A DNA stretch of 64,000 bases from Neoceratodus forsteri (lineage: Eukaryota > Chordata > Ceratodontiformes > Ceratodontidae), in NCBI GenBank assembly GCA_016271365.2, contig CM057452.1:1239409001-1239473000 (forward strand). The letters run 5' to 3'. The notes beneath the pieces are model-generated. The model ran no database searches and was not told the DNA's origin. It saw only the letters and a list, made by a program, of their open reading frames with translations. Below, piece after piece: positions 22,250 to 34,045 of this stretch. A program made the position numbers and the translations under genes. Positions within the stretch are counted from its first letter, which is position 1. Each line of letters starts with the position of its first letter.

Positions 22250-22829
22250 CCAAGTCACCAGATACAAGTACCTGGGCATTTGGCTGGACTCTCATCTGTT
22301 TTTTTCAGCTTGCATTGAATCTATCACCTCCAAGCTGTGCCACAAACTTAGCATGCCCAGTACAGGGACTCACTCCTGTTATCTGCCAGATGTGAAACTG
22401 TCCCTAAATTGATTCTCCCCATACTAGATTATGCAGACATGGTTTACAGTTCTGCCCCGTAATCTCCCTTAACAGGCTGGATATCATTCTAAACTCATTT
22501 TGCTGCTTCACTACAAACTCCCCCCTATGGACCCACCACTGTGATCTTTACTCCCTCCTGAGACTAAGCCCCTTATCTCACAGGCTCTATCTACACACGC
22601 TCAGCCTTATCTAGGTACTGATTTAACTTTCTCCCATCCTATCTTGAGGACTGCCTATCCTCAAACTCCCTATCCCCCTTTGAACTCAGGAACAGAAATG
22701 AAAGATCCTTCACCCTGCCCCAACCCTCTTCCCACAGCGGGCAAAGCTGCTTTCTCCAACCAGCTTCCCTACTTGTGGGAACACCAGTCCACCAACTAGG
22801 TCCAATGGACTCTGCATTGCCTCCATGAA

Positions 22830-23604
22830 CATATGCAGCCTGCTGAAAAAATTCACTGCCATTCAGCGCTGGGTCATACTACACCAACCAGACATCATAG
22901 CCCTAGTAGAAACCTGGCTAAGTCCACCCCAGACTCCTTTGTCTCCCTTCTGGGCTATACCTATATCACGAGGATTGAGCAGGTAAACGTGGAGATGGTT
23001 GTGTGTTTTACGCTCATGACACCATCATTGACCACGCACTTCCTACCTCCAAACTTGTAGATGGTGCCCAGGCCCTTGTCCTCAAACTTACCTCAGACCC
23101 AGCCAAGAACCCGGTCTATCTCACAGTCTCCTACGTACCCCCAAGGAATCATACCCCAGTGATATCATCTCTCACTGAATATCTCTCCTCCCTCCCCCAT
23201 AAAGCACAACAGGTCCTAGTCGGAGACCTCAGTGTGAACTGGCTCAGTCCCTCTGCCTCACCAATAAAAGACACCTTTGCTGCATTATACCTGACCCAAC
23301 TCACCTCCCAACGCACTAGACATAACCAAACTACAGGGACTTGCACCCTCCTAGATGTCATTGTCTCCAACCGCCCCCAAAAGATTCAGGATATTCAAGT
23401 CCTCCCAGACTCCTTAAGTGACCATTCTCTTCTCCTATACCTCTGGTCTGCCCCCACCCCAAAAAATGTAGCCCAAGCCACACACAGCAGGCGTCTCCAC
23501 CCAGTCGAACTGAAAAAACTCAAACAGTTCCTCGTTCGAATTGGTCTCCCATCCACCATGCAACCAACAATGATGTTGCCCTTGACCTCTTCTCACAAGC
23601 CTTT
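22830..23604 (+). pseudogene. L2-B endonuclease
   Basis: Reading across frames: RWVILHQPDIIALVETWLS near 22870-22925, then in the frame open from 23003 HALPTSKLVDGAQALVLKLT and VSYVPPRNHTPVISSLTEYL. VLVGDLSVNWLSP, LLDVIVSNRPQKI and LPDSLSDHSLLLYLW follow. The GDxxxNW and SDH motifs are those of APE endonucleases. The region after the SDH block (about 23560-23604) is cut by SINE copy 2 inside the NDVALDLFSQAF segment and resumes at 24207. The open frame that reads through to 23749 is a chimera with SINE sequence, not a real C-terminus. Confidence 0.75.
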
Positions 23605-24206
23605 TTTTTCCAATTCTGTTTTTTCCTCCAGCCAGTGGAACTCTCTCAGGCATCTTGTAGTACCCCTTACTCTACCTTTGTGCCTGAGAGGCCTCCCGAA
23701 ACCTGGCACCAGCCTGGCTGTCCCCCCTGCTCTGAGCCCCCTGAGGTAGGGCCGCCCTATCCACACAGGGCGCTCTATCTGCAAATTCGGGCCGGGCTGG
23801 GCTTGGCCCAGGTAAGGAGTGCCCCCGGCGGTGGAGTGTGGTCCTGGTGGATACAGGTGCCATCGCCTATCCACTTGGCTGGGTATTTTTGCTTTGCCCC
23901 CACCCCTCCCTCGTTACTCCCTCCCTCTCCCTGACAGAGTCCGGCATGCAATGATGCCAGGGGATGTCTTGCCATAACTCCACGACCCTCTATTTCTGGC
24001 CCTGAGCATTGCGGTACCTCCGGTCTCCACCAGAGGTTGCCGCAGTGCCAGATGGAGAATCCCTGGCCCCCAAGGAAGGAGAACTGTCCTCCAGATGCTC
24101 AATCCTTCTGACCCCCAGTGACCTAGGCTTGCTCCCGAACCCGGGTGACAGGCGTGGTGTGAGGTGTGGCGTCCAGCACCTCAACCCTCAGCACCACCGG
24201 GCTGGC
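23605..24206 (-). mobile_element. tRNA-derived SINE, copy 2
   Basis: Minus strand, inside L2-B, flanked by exact 13-bp copies of CTCACAAGCCTTT (23592-23604 and 24207-24219). The T-run at 23602-23609 is its A-tail. The head on its own strand reads GGCCAGCCCGGTGGTGCTGA, with a B-box-like GGGTTCGGGAGC. Removing it and one duplication restores the L2-B endonuclease reading (FSQAFNKACDLF). It shares the CATCTGGAGGAC and CATTGCATGCC blocks with copies 1, 3 and 4. Confidence 0.88.
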
Positions 24207-24599
24207 CTCACAAGCCTTTAACAAGGCCTGTGATCTTTTTGCACCCTTCACCATGATCCGCTCCCAAAGGCAAAACCACCTTGGGTCATCTCTGCCCTAC
24301 TCCAAATGCTCAGGGATAGGGACAACCTCTGGCACATAGCCACTGAGACCGGCCAGAAGGCTGACAGACAGGCATATAACACCGCACGTAACAGGTGCAC
24401 ATGGGCCATCGGAAAAGCCAAGGCAGACCACTACCAGGCCACCCTCAACTCCTCATGAGGGTATGCCCGGAACTTCTGGGACAATATAAAAGAAATAAAT
24501 GAGAAATCACGCCCCCCCAAGCCCAGCTTACGGTCAATGGTTCCACCTTTACTTACCCCACTGACATTGCCAACTGCCCTAACTCCTCCTTTTCAGATC

Positions 24600-25830
24600 T
24601 TAGCCCTGTCCTCCAAGTAACGTTTTTGACCCAACCCCCGACTCACCGCCCTCAGATCCTCAGTGCCCATGGTTCTATCTATGCAAAGTGTCAGTTCAGG
24701 AAGCCAGACCACTCCTGCCTAAAGTGCTAAATTGCAACAGTCCTAGCAGTGACTCCCTGGATCCAAACATACTTCGGCTGGTCCTGGATGATGTCCTGGT
24801 CCCACTCACTGGCCTACTAAACTGGTCCCTCTGTCTGGGGCAATTCCCCACAGCATGGAAAACAGCTATAGTCACATCTATTCACAAAGGAGGTGACAGG
24901 TCCACCCCCAGCAACTATCATCCAATCTCCATCCTACCCCCCCCTCCAAAGCCTTAGAAAAAGTGGTGTCCACTCAACTCACAGAATATCTAGCAAAATA
25001 CAACATTTCTTTGCCCAGAACAGCATGGCTTCACAGTACAAGTACAGCATTAATGGAGTTCTACAACTTCTTGCACTCCTCACTGGACTCCTGTTCTCTA
25101 GCTGGAGCAGTGTTCATTGACCTCTCTAAGGCCTTTGACACTGTCTCCCACCCTCTCCTACTAAATGCCCACTACCATACATGTTTCTCTGCTGACCCCC
25201 TCACCTGGTGCACAAGTTACCTATCAGCCCGCTCCCAGCGTGTCAAAAACAATGGGATACTCTCAGAAACCCATCCCATCCACTCAGGGGTTCCCCAGGA
25301 CTCTATCTTGGGGCCACTACTCTTTAGTCTCTACCCAAACACCCTGCTCAGTGCCTGTTCTGGCAATATTCTCCTGTATACAGACAACGCCGTTATTTAT
25401 GCTGCCCACAGAAACCCCACCTCCCTCCAAGACTCCCTCCAACCCTCCTTCAGTGATGCAGAGAACTGGTTTAAGGAGAGCAGACTAGTCATTAACCTGA
25501 AAAAAACCTAGGTAATGCTCTTTGCCCACCACCAGAACAAAGCCAGCAACAACCCCTTCCAAGTCTTCCCCAGCACTCATCAACCACTTAAACAAGTTTA
25601 CTCTTACAAATACCTTGGGATCACCTTTGACTCAGCCCTCACCTTTCATGTCCACATTACAGCCCTCGCATCCACCGCTAATGCTTGTCTTGGTATCCTC
25701 TACCATCACAAGGACTGCCTCCCACCTGATGCCCTCAGGCTTGCCATTATTTCCTCAGTAATGTCCCTTGTGGATTACAGCCTTCTGGTCTATGGTGCTG
25801 CTGACTCCACAGTCCTCAACAAGATTTGAC
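24600..25830 (+). pseudogene. L2-B reverse transcriptase and thumb
   Basis: 24688-24957: PKVLNCNSPSSDSLDPNILR, TAIVTSIHKGGDRSTPSNYH (RT1). 24963-25511: AVFIDLSKAFDTVSHPLLL (motif A), GVPQDSILGPLLFSLYPNTL (motif B; usual Gly of PQG replaced by Asp), ILLYTDNAVIY in place of YADDTVIY (second Asp lost). A stop at 25509, then VFPSTHQPL and YSYKYLGITFDSAL (thumb) in 25515-25829. Catalytic residues are damaged, so it is inactive. Order and spacing fit L2-like ORF2. Confidence 0.82.
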
Positions 25831-26534
25831 TCACCCTAAATAAGGCTTGCAGACTAGTGACCAGTGCCCCAGGCTCACCCACACTTGTCAGCTTTATGAC
25901 ATGGCAAAACTCCTTAGCCTCGATGAATGCCTCCCACTACCAAACTTGCCTACTAACTAAGAAGATTCTACTTGGGCTCTTCCCCCTCTGGGGTTTCTGC
26001 CTCCATCCAACTTATACCTTCCAGATTCACTACCCGAACCACAAACAAGGTTATCCTACTAGTACCCAGAACTAGGACCACCTGCGCACAGAGGTCATTC
26101 AGCTACAGAGCCTCATCCTGGTTCAACTCACTCCCCGCAGCCATTTCCAACACCACCAAAATTGCCTCATTCAAAACTGTCCTACAGAACCTATTGTTCA
26201 ACACCTGCTGCTGCACCTGTCACTAACAGATGCTCTGTTGCTCTCCAAACACTATTGACATAGCCCTGTGGGCCGAACTCCCCCTCACGCCACAACCCCC
26301 CACTCCCCCTTGGCCACCCTTTCCACTGCCAATACCTGCTGGTACTAAACCTGTCAATTCTGAAATATTTTTTAATTACTCTTTGTGTTCAAGCAAATAT
26401 GTAAAACTATGTTATTCTGTATGATTGTATTCTGTAAGTATGTTGACTCTGTATGTCCTCTCTGTGATGAGGTACCTTTGTAAACGAGTCTCTGGCTCAA
26501 AGGTTGTAAATCAGATTATACAATAAATAGATAA
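25831..26534 (+). other. L2-B C-terminus and 3' untranslated region
   Basis: Frames around 25972-26226 give RSFSYRASSWFNSLPAAISN followed by FKTVLQNLLF, the usual L2 C-terminus. A stop comes at 26224. The rest is the 3' untranslated region, ending in the short tail at 26519-26535. Confidence 0.7.
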
Positions 26535-26955
26535 ATTATTAAACTTACCTCTACTATCAGAAACTCACCCTCTCACTCCAGCTGCAAGCCACAGCTATGT
26601 TTCCTTCCTTCACTCTTATGCTGCTGCCAGAACTGAGCTAAACCCACTACCTCTACTGACTTTACATTCCTACATCCCTCCCTAACACTTATTAAATATT
26701 CATTATGTTGAGCACTTACTGTTGGATTGTTCACTTCTAGATATTCACCACGTCTTGTTTTTCTTTTGTTTGTTCTCACTGTTGTATTATATTGATTGTA
26801 ATCAACTGCTACTGTTCTGTTAACTAATTATCTGCTTTTATTGTTTGTATTTCCATTGCTCCTTTACCCCCAGGTTGCACCTGGAATCTTGCTTCAGCTC
26901 AGCATGCCTTTCCCAGTTACAAAATATTTAAATAAATAAATAAATAAATATTACT
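26535..26955 (+). mobile_element. L2-A, right part (C-terminus, 3' end and tail)
   Basis: It resumes with a TIRNSPSHSS then FLPSLLCCC reading that matches the end of L2-C (…ADIRHTTG… FSTTCSC). The 3' untranslated region follows, closing with GCTCAGCATGCCTTTCCCAG and an (AAAT)n tail at 26928-26953. The end of L2-C (GCTCAGTATGCCTTCCTGG at 60327-60345 plus TAAATAAATAAATA) is very similar, which supports the assignment. Confidence 0.72.
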
Positions 26956-27073
26956 TAAGCACCTTGTACTTCTTACTGCCACATTCTGCAATAATTAATA
27001 CATGGCAAAAACAGCACCATGAAGTGAAAGAGACCAATGAATATTGCAAAAGAAAAAAACATCAGTCTCTCAG

Positions 27074-28400
27074 TCAGTTGAAACTGCGTACCTCAGAACC
27101 TCTCTGAGAGTGCTGGTCGGCTGAAGCACCAGATTTACCACGGAACTCTTTTGACACTTCTGATCCACGAGGAGGAGAACTGGCAACAATATATGCCCAT
27201 GAAACATCTGCAGCAGGTTTCTCTGATACTGTTTTTGAAGACTCTGAATCCTTCATGGGCATGTGATGAGACTCAGATACCATGGCAGAGCTAAGTGTAG
27301 TTTTTGATGATGGAGGTGGAGCAGAGGATCTTAATGGAGCATATTTATTTCTTATAAGAAGAGAGTCAGTTAGCTCTGAAGCAGCATCTGGAATTTCATT
27401 TTTCACAAGGCTATGGCTCTAGCTCTGGCTCCTACTTCACACTTGTGAGTGAACAGAGGAGTCCCTAGATGTAATCTGTAATTAAGTAGATTGACTCCTG
27501 TGAGTCTGAGTTGCTACTGTCCAAATTTCTTGATTGGAGGGAGTGCTGGCAGGGGCAGAAGTCTGAGGAACATTAGAGATAGAGAGTGTACTTTTTCATT
27601 GGTATAGCAGTTATTCCATTTGTAGTAACAGCTCACAAATAACTTGAGGCCAGTGTAGCTTCAGAAATTCCATGAGTGATGTAGGGGTATCAAAATCTAG
27701 ATTGTTACCCTTATACATAATTCTGATGGTGGCTGGGTACCTGAGTGTAAATTTCAAGCCCAGATGATGCATAATCTGTTTCATTTCTATATATGCTCTT
27801 CTTTTTAGTGACACTTCTTTTGAGAAGTCTCTGAAAATATGAACATGATGATTTTGCCATATCAGAATCCCTTAACTTCTTGATTTATGCAATATAAGCT
27901 CCATAGAACCATATTTCAAAAATATCACTAAAATAGGTCTAGGTTTTTGGCCAAAATGTGGTTTGCGAGCTAGTGAGTGATGCAATCTCTCAGTGATTAA
28001 ATTTTGATCCTCCTTAAGCTGAAGAAGTTGTGGCAATACTTTCTGTAAAAAGCAATAGTATCATTTGATTTTGCCCTTTGGAAAAGCTAAGAAAAAACAA
28101 ATTGTTTCTGCTACTTCTATTTTCCAAGTCATTTAATTTGTTTTGCAGGTCCTTAATTGCCCAATCATGCTACTGTACCATAGCCTGTAGTTCTTGCAGT
28201 TTGTTTTCTGTGGCTAATGATCTGTGCTCCGTGTTTGCAAGATGAAAGTCTGTAGCTTGCAAAGACTGTGTAGTTTGTAGATACTGCTTTTAGTTGACTC
28301 ATATCTCGTATTAATTGCTGAAACATTTTTTCTGTTATTGTAGATTCACTGTGCTGGTTCCCAATCGCAGCCATCATGAAGTAGTACTGAAACTCTAGCA
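27074..28400 (-). pseudogene. L1-A ORF1 (RNA-binding protein)
   Basis: Minus strand. From about 28376, MAAIGNQHSESTITEKMFQQ begins the N-terminal and coiled-coil part. Frames shift repeatedly through the RRM. At 27814-27611 the CTD-like part is clear: SLKRRAYIEMKQIMHHLGLK, then LRYPATIRIMYKG and DTPTSLMEFLKLH. This is the R…Y-P-A-x-(L/I)-x-V/I pattern of the L1 ORF1 C-terminal domain. 27406-27074 is a Ser/Pro-rich tail. ORF1 proteins trimerise and coat L1 RNA. The 5' untranslated region extends to 28610 and includes a C8 run. Confidence 0.75.
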
Positions 28401-28610
28401 GTAGAAGGCAGATCAAGAAAATCAGCAAAAGCGGCAGTAAAGGTAAGAACAAATTAATGCACTAGAGTGTACCAGGCTTCAGCACTACAAAGCCATGCAC
28501 AAGTATAATAATGTTTGATCAATGTAAAAGGAATAAAAGGATCAAGGGCTTCAGGGCAGAGTAATCAGTTTATGCAGCCATTTTGGTCTGGGTCATGCCA
28601 CGCCCCCCCC

Positions 28611-28623
28611 GGCTACCATCTTA
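28611..28623. repeat. Target-site duplication of L1-A, right copy
   Basis: GGCTACCATCTTA, pairing with 6741-6753 (one G/A difference). Confidence 0.7.
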
Positions 28624-28709
28624 GAATACAAAATACATAGAAAGGTGCGTAAATGTTGCAGAATGAGTTTATAAACTAATAGTTTTGTTTCAAAAAGTTA
28701 AACGAATAC

Positions 28710-28724
28710 TGAGAGATGCATTTT
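28710..28724. repeat. Target-site duplication of L1-D, left copy
   Basis: TGAGAGATGCATTTT is repeated exactly at 34995-35009 (15 of 15). Confidence 0.88.
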
Positions 28725-28999
28725 TTTTAATTAAATATACTTTATTCATTTTCCAAGCAGTCAGTCATATGGTTTAAAGACATATCACATTTCAGTAGGG
28801 CTGCATAATGCAAACACAAATACAAAAAACTTAAAAACAAACAAATACAGCAACAACAACACCTAAAGCCCCCCATCCCCCAACCCAATGCCAACCAAGC
28901 ATTTAATCATACAAGTAATATAAATAATAGGAATAATTAATAATACAATAAAAGATATGGACACTCTGCCTGTTAGAGGGCTGACACCACAACCTAGGG

Positions 29000-31900
29000 T
29001 TTTCATATGAAAAGCAAGGTCTCAAGAGGGCCCCAAGTATTCTGATAAACCTTTATCCTATCTCACATAGAAACAATATGCTTCTCCAGTTGCAAAGCCA
29101 AAAGCACTTCTCTATACCATTCAGTCACTGAAGGGAAAAATTCTTCCTTCCAGTGTCTCATAATTATTAGTTTACCATTGGCAGCTATCAGAGTAAGGTA
29201 TGCTTTCCTTATTCTGCGTGTTCGGCGGTGGGGGAGAATATAGTAAGCAGGCTTTGGGGGTTAACAATGTGTCTAAACCCAGTAAGGGATCCAGCATTTC
29301 TTGAAGGATTGCCAGAAAGCTTGAACCCTAGAGCAATTCCAAAACATATGGTACAAGGTGGCAATGTCTTTTTTATACCTAGCACAATCTGAGGACGGGG
29401 TTCTGCCAATTCTATTGAGCTTCACCGGAGTGAGATATAAGTTATGCATTATGTTAAATTGGACCAAATGGAGTCTGTCCTGTTTAAGTAGTTTGTAGTC
29501 ATTCTACCAAAGCTTTCTCCATAAGTCATTGTCTACAGACAAACCTAATTCCTGGGTCCAGTAATAGCAAACACCCTTGGGCAAAGTGGTGTCCAGCTCT
29601 TGAAGCTTCTTATAAACAACAGAGACAGCATTGGCCTGATTTGCTCTTTGTAAAATAGCCGCTAAATCTATGGAAGAAGAAATTGACCAGAGTGTATTCT
29701 TTGCAAAATAATAAATGGCTTCTTTCACTTGCATAAACTTAAATTTGCAAGTGTCTGGGACCTTGTGACACGGTTGGAGATACTGAAAATATATAATTTT
29801 CCCATTTTGGAAGTAATCCAAGATCTTAAAATTATTTAGCAGGGGCCAAAAAGAGGGCAGTACCAGCTTGTTATTGATTTTAATGTGGGGATTACAAAGA
29901 ATGGGTTGTTCTAATGATTTGTGCCAGTTCAACAAAAGATGGTTTTGGGTCTGATGTAAAGCTTTGAGGGACCACCTATCGGAGTATTCCTAAGTAGTTT
30001 CGGTATACTGGAGGGAGTGGCTTACCGAAGGAAGGGCAGTGAACAGGAATTCTGTGCTGCTAGATACCTCTCCAGCTCCAACCATAGGGGTGAGTATTCC
30101 AGTTTCATGGAGGGGTCTGTATCTTTGGCCCAAAAAATGAATTTACTAATGTGGTAAGTGCTGTAATATGTGAAAAAAGAAGAGGCCACCAAACCACCCT
30201 GATTTTTAGGAGCTTTGAGTTTAAAGTACACCCTTCAAACTCCCTTCCCCTTCCACAGAAATGCATTAAACATCTTCTGGAGCTTTGTGAACCAAACCTT
30301 GGAGAGAGAACATTCCAACATACCCAAGGGGTACAGAATACGGGGACGCACATTCATCTTGATTGTGCTAAGCCTACCCTAGAAGGAGAGTGGAAGAGCT
30401 CCTCATCTGTCCAGGTCTGCAGTTAATGTCTTTAATAGTTTGGATACATTCTCCTTACTCATTGTAGGCATATCCTGTGACACTTTGATACCCATATAGG
30501 TGAGGGACTTTGCTTCCCATGAAAGGTGGTGAACTACTAGCTCAGCTTGGATAACTCTGCTATTCAAGGGGAAACCATTAATTTTAGATCAATTTAATTT
30601 ATAATAGGACAGTTTGGAAAAAGCTTCAATTTCTAAAAGCAGGGCCAGAAAGGAGGTCTGAGGGTTTTCTATATGTGAAAGTAAGTCAACTGCGTACACA
30701 GAGAGTGTATATCTCTTATTCCCCACTGTAATGCCTGTTACTTCTTGGGAAGACATTAGTCTATGGATAAGTGATTCCAAATAAAAATTAAAAAGTAATG
30801 GGAACAGCAGTCACCCCTGCCTGGGTCCATGACATAGTAGTATTGGGCTAGAAAGCATGCCATTGCACCAAACTCAGGATGATGGGGAAGAGTATAATAG
30901 TTATACCCACTTCATAAATTCTTTGGACAGTCCAAAACGGGCCAGAGTGACAAACAAGAAATCCCAGGAAACATGGTCAAACACTTTCTTGGTGTCCAGG
31001 GAAACCAGCACTACTGGTGTGTCAGAGTCCCTGGACACCAAGATCAAATTCAATAATTTCCACATGTGATCCACAGAGGACCTCCCCACCATACATCCCA
31101 CCTGCTCATTACCAATCAATGAGAACAGTCATAGTGGGAGCAAGCCTATTGGGCAAGATCTTAGCTAGTATTTTAAGGTCCAAATTAAGCAATGAAATAG
31201 GACAGTAATTTTCTGGGTATATGGGGTCTTTCCCCAGTTTTGGTATTAAAGTTATGAGTGCCTCTTGGAAACCAGGGTCAGAAAAGCCATTAACATACCA
31301 GTAATTAAAAACCTTCTCAAGTATTGGAGCAATTACAGGTTGACAGACTTTATACAAATTGTTAGAGAGACCATCAGGACCAGGGGCCTTGACTGAGGGA
31401 AGTTGTTCTATGGCCTGCTGTATTTCCTTTATGGTAATAGGGACGCCTAAGGGGGAAGCCTCCCCAGGGGACACTTTTGGGAGTACAACTGAAACAAGGT
31501 ATTGAGTTATGGCTTCCTCCGGTGGCTGCAAAAGGAGGTCAACATCATAGAGTTACTGGAAATATTTCCCAAAGGCCTCAGTTATTTCTTTGAGGTCAGT
31601 GCATACCAGGTCTTCATTTGTAGTACAGAGACCAGCAATAAATCAAGAGGCTTCAGATACCTAATTCTGAGTGCAAGTAGCTTACCTGCTCTTTCTCCCA
31701 AGTCTAAGTATTTAGGTTTTGTACAATGAAGAGACAATTTGGCCTTTTAAGCCATTAGGTCTGCATACTGAGCCTGAAGTTGGTGCAATCTGGCCCACTC
31801 ACTGTCTGCAGAATGCCGAGAAAGGGTCCTTTCAAAAACCTGAATTGAGCTAAGCAGTATTACTACCTGTGCCTTACATTGACGTGGCTTAGTCATTGCC

Positions 31901-32790
31901 ATCCGGATACACTCGCCACTTAAAGTACATTTCAAAGCTGCCCTTACTAAATCAGTCTTATCTACTGACCCCTTATTAATTTCCTGGAATTGGGAAATAA
32001 ACTCTTTAATATGATTGAGGGAGTTGAATCTTTGGAGCAATTGGTTATTTAAGCGTCACAAGGTGTCCCGCTTAATCCCTGACCCCAATAATTAAGTAAT
32101 GCTAATGGGAGAATGATCAGACAAGACTCTGGCATGTATAACCGAGTCCAAAATGCCAGGAAGGACAAAGGAACTAATTAGAAAATAGTCTATGTGTGAA
32201 TAGGAATGGTGGGGGTGGGAGCAAAAGGTACACTGCTTTTCCAAAGGATTTAAGATTCTCCACACATCTGAAAGACCAGCTCCACTGATAAGATCTTTCA
32301 AGGCTCTTTGGGCTGGGAATAGACCACACCTTCTGTTGTCTGACCTGTCTAGACCCAGTTGTGGGATAATGTTCCAATCTCCACCTAATATTGTAAATTT
32401 GGGGGGTGGTAGTAATTAAATTTAATAGGTGCATAAAAAACTGGGGGGAGTCCATGTTTGGACCATATATAGCACCCAATAGCACTGGGTGGGACTCTAA
32501 CATCCCATGAAGCAAGAGATAATGTCTATTAGGATCCCATATTTCTTGAATGAACTTAAATGGGGCTCTTTTTGCCACCAAAATTGCAACCCCACCATGA
32601 CTTGTGGATGCCCTGCCCCAAAGGCCTGCCCCACCCAATTTCTTTGGTAAAAGAGGGGTATCCTCCCTCCAAAGGTGTATTTCTTGTATACAGGCTATCC
32701 CAGCTTAAGATAAGAAAGATGTTTCAGTATCACCTTCCTTTTACATCTGTCCTGTACCCCCAATATGGCAAGGAGCACAAAGTATTTGAG
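29000..32790 (-). pseudogene. L1-D ORF2 (endonuclease, reverse transcriptase)
   Basis: Minus strand. From about 32790: endonuclease with KHLSYLKLGIACIQEIHLW, STSHGGVAILVAKRAPFKF and LLGAIYGPNMDSPQF (32638-32174), then YSHIDYFLISSFVLPG and LSDHSPISI (32301-32092). 31531-31109: TIKEIQQAIEQLPSVKAPGP, YCPISLLNLDLKILAKIL. 31119-30901: VGCMVGRSSVDHMWKL, VVLVSLDTKKVFDHVSWDFL (motif A; Ala replaced by Val). The catalytic region near 30690 reads AVDLLSHI where YADDLLLF is expected. 29935-29504 and 29467-29209 hold the C-terminus, including YKKDIATLYHMFWNCSRV. Many shifts; inactive. Confidence 0.85.
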
Positions 32791-32829
32791 AGAATTTGTC
32801 ATTCACAAAGTGCCCCTACCTTTAACTAA

Positions 32830-34040
32830 AGAAGTAATGTAAGAATGCTTGGTAATCCTCCCCCCAAAATACAAGTAAATTAGCGAAGGTATTACATTGT
32901 CTAATTCGTACCCCACAGCCCCAACCCCTCCCCAACTAAATAACATACTTAACATATACCCCCCATCCTCAATAACTACCCCCAGTTCTAAGCAACTGCA
33001 CAACAATTCAAATGCCACCAGGAGATGTTGCAGCATAAATCTGATAAAAGCAATCAACCTCCAGGATTCCCCCCCCCCACAAACAAATGCAATCAAAACC
33101 AGTGTATCTAACATAGAAATAGTAGTTATTTAAACTTATAATTTGGTCATCTTTGAATTATTAATCTGTTACCTTGACACCCCAGTTTTAACCACCCCAG
33201 AATGCAACCCCTTGGTTTAGAGGCAAATTAAAATACTCAAAAGGTGAACATAAGTACAGGCAATGGTAACCTCAAAGCCATAAACAATAAATCGGCCCTT
33301 TGAATGTCTGTTTACAAAGGTACTGGCTGTGGGAGATCGCAGGAACAAAAAAAAGTGAAATTTGGGGGGGTGGTATGTACTAACTGCATGTTTCAATATG
33401 TCTGTGATAGCAGCCGGACTGTATGATCATAGTTTCGGTTAAGACCATTCTTAAGGACTGAAAGAAATGAAAAACAAAATGAAAAGAAAGGACTTGCACA
33501 ATCTATAAGCAAACACTTCCCCGACTTCCCCAGTTAGGTATTTAGACCTGTAAATCAGAAAGTAACATGGTCCTGTTTTTTGATGCAGTGTGGGACATTT
33601 GGGGTTTCAAGCATACAGTTACACAGTTATTGTCTGCCGGAAAAACGAAGTGCATTCCTCTGGGCCACACTCAGTATCTCCATTGGACCAGTCCTCACAC
33701 AACACAAGGGAGCACTAATAAAACTCTATGACTGCACACCATCCGTCCTTGTTGCTACAGGTATGGCTGAAAAGTGAAAGTCTCAGTCACTCTTAGATTA
33801 CAACCAGCCAGTATTCAGGGGTCGTCACCAGTCCAGAGACATCCTGCATACCACTCCAGGAACAATGGCAAGTGTTTGGCAAACGTATAGGTGATTAGAA
33901 TTATCACAAAATCCATCTGTCTCCACCTCCTACAATTTTTAACTCGACTGTATATACTAGAATAAGGTCCCAGTACTCACTTACATAGATCAGGAAGCAG
34001 AGTTTTCAATTCTTAAGTAGCTTGGTCAGGAGTCTTGAAG
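32830..34040 (-). other. L1-D inter-ORF spacer
   Basis: About 1.2 kb without a credible coding frame between ORF2 and ORF1. A 103-codon minus frame at 33114-32803 shows none of the L1 motifs and is probably chance. Similar spacing is inferred for L1-A. Confidence 0.5.
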
Positions 34041-34045
34041 GTTAG

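Larger units (their letters stand above)
19411..22790 (+). mobile_element. L2-A: L2-like LINE, left part
   Basis: This is the 5' untranslated region (C-rich, to about 19900) and most of ORF2 of an L2/CR1-superfamily LINE. It is interrupted at about 22790 by L2-B and resumes at about 26535. The C-terminal reading ends near 22780 with an AAFSNQLPYLWEH-like block. The next block expected for the family (compare …LWNSL…IR… at 59790-59850 in L2-C) appears after 26535 as TIRNSPSHSS. Confidence 0.75.
22791..26534 (+). mobile_element. L2-B: second L2-like LINE nested in L2-A
   Basis: It starts in its endonuclease (ICSLL, then LVETWLS at about 22900-22920) and runs to a 3' end with an ACAATAAATAGATAAAT tail at 26519-26535. 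After that tail the L2-A coding sequence resumes, so L2-B sits inside L2-A. I see no clear target duplication (at most AACT), which is common for this LINE group. It is itself broken by SINE copy 2. Confidence 0.75.
6754..28610 (-). mobile_element. L1-A: one L1 retrotransposon split by nested insertions
   Basis: Minus-strand L1. The 3' end is a T-rich stretch near 6754-6780, ORF2 runs from about 13375 down to 7002, and ORF1 lies at about 28400-27074. The 5' end near 28610 is a GC-rich block. Subtracting the inserts (LTR-like ~0.7 kb, L1-B 1.8 kb, SINE 0.67 kb, CR1/L2 nest ~11.9 kb) leaves about 6.7 kb. That is close to the 6.27 kb of L1-D, which has the same layout: ORF1, a spacer of roughly 1 kb, ORF2. 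The 12/13-bp flanking duplication supports one insertion event. The exact edges of the CR1/L2 nest inside the spacer (~15.07 and ~26.96 kb) are approximate. Confidence 0.65.

Noticed and set aside
23593..24221. Short frames on both strands (60-99 codons)
   Set aside because: They fall inside SINE copy 2, which is bounded by an exact 13-bp duplication.
32803..33114. 103-codon minus frame next to L1-D ORF2
   Set aside because: It lies before the endonuclease start in the spacer and has no L1 motif.
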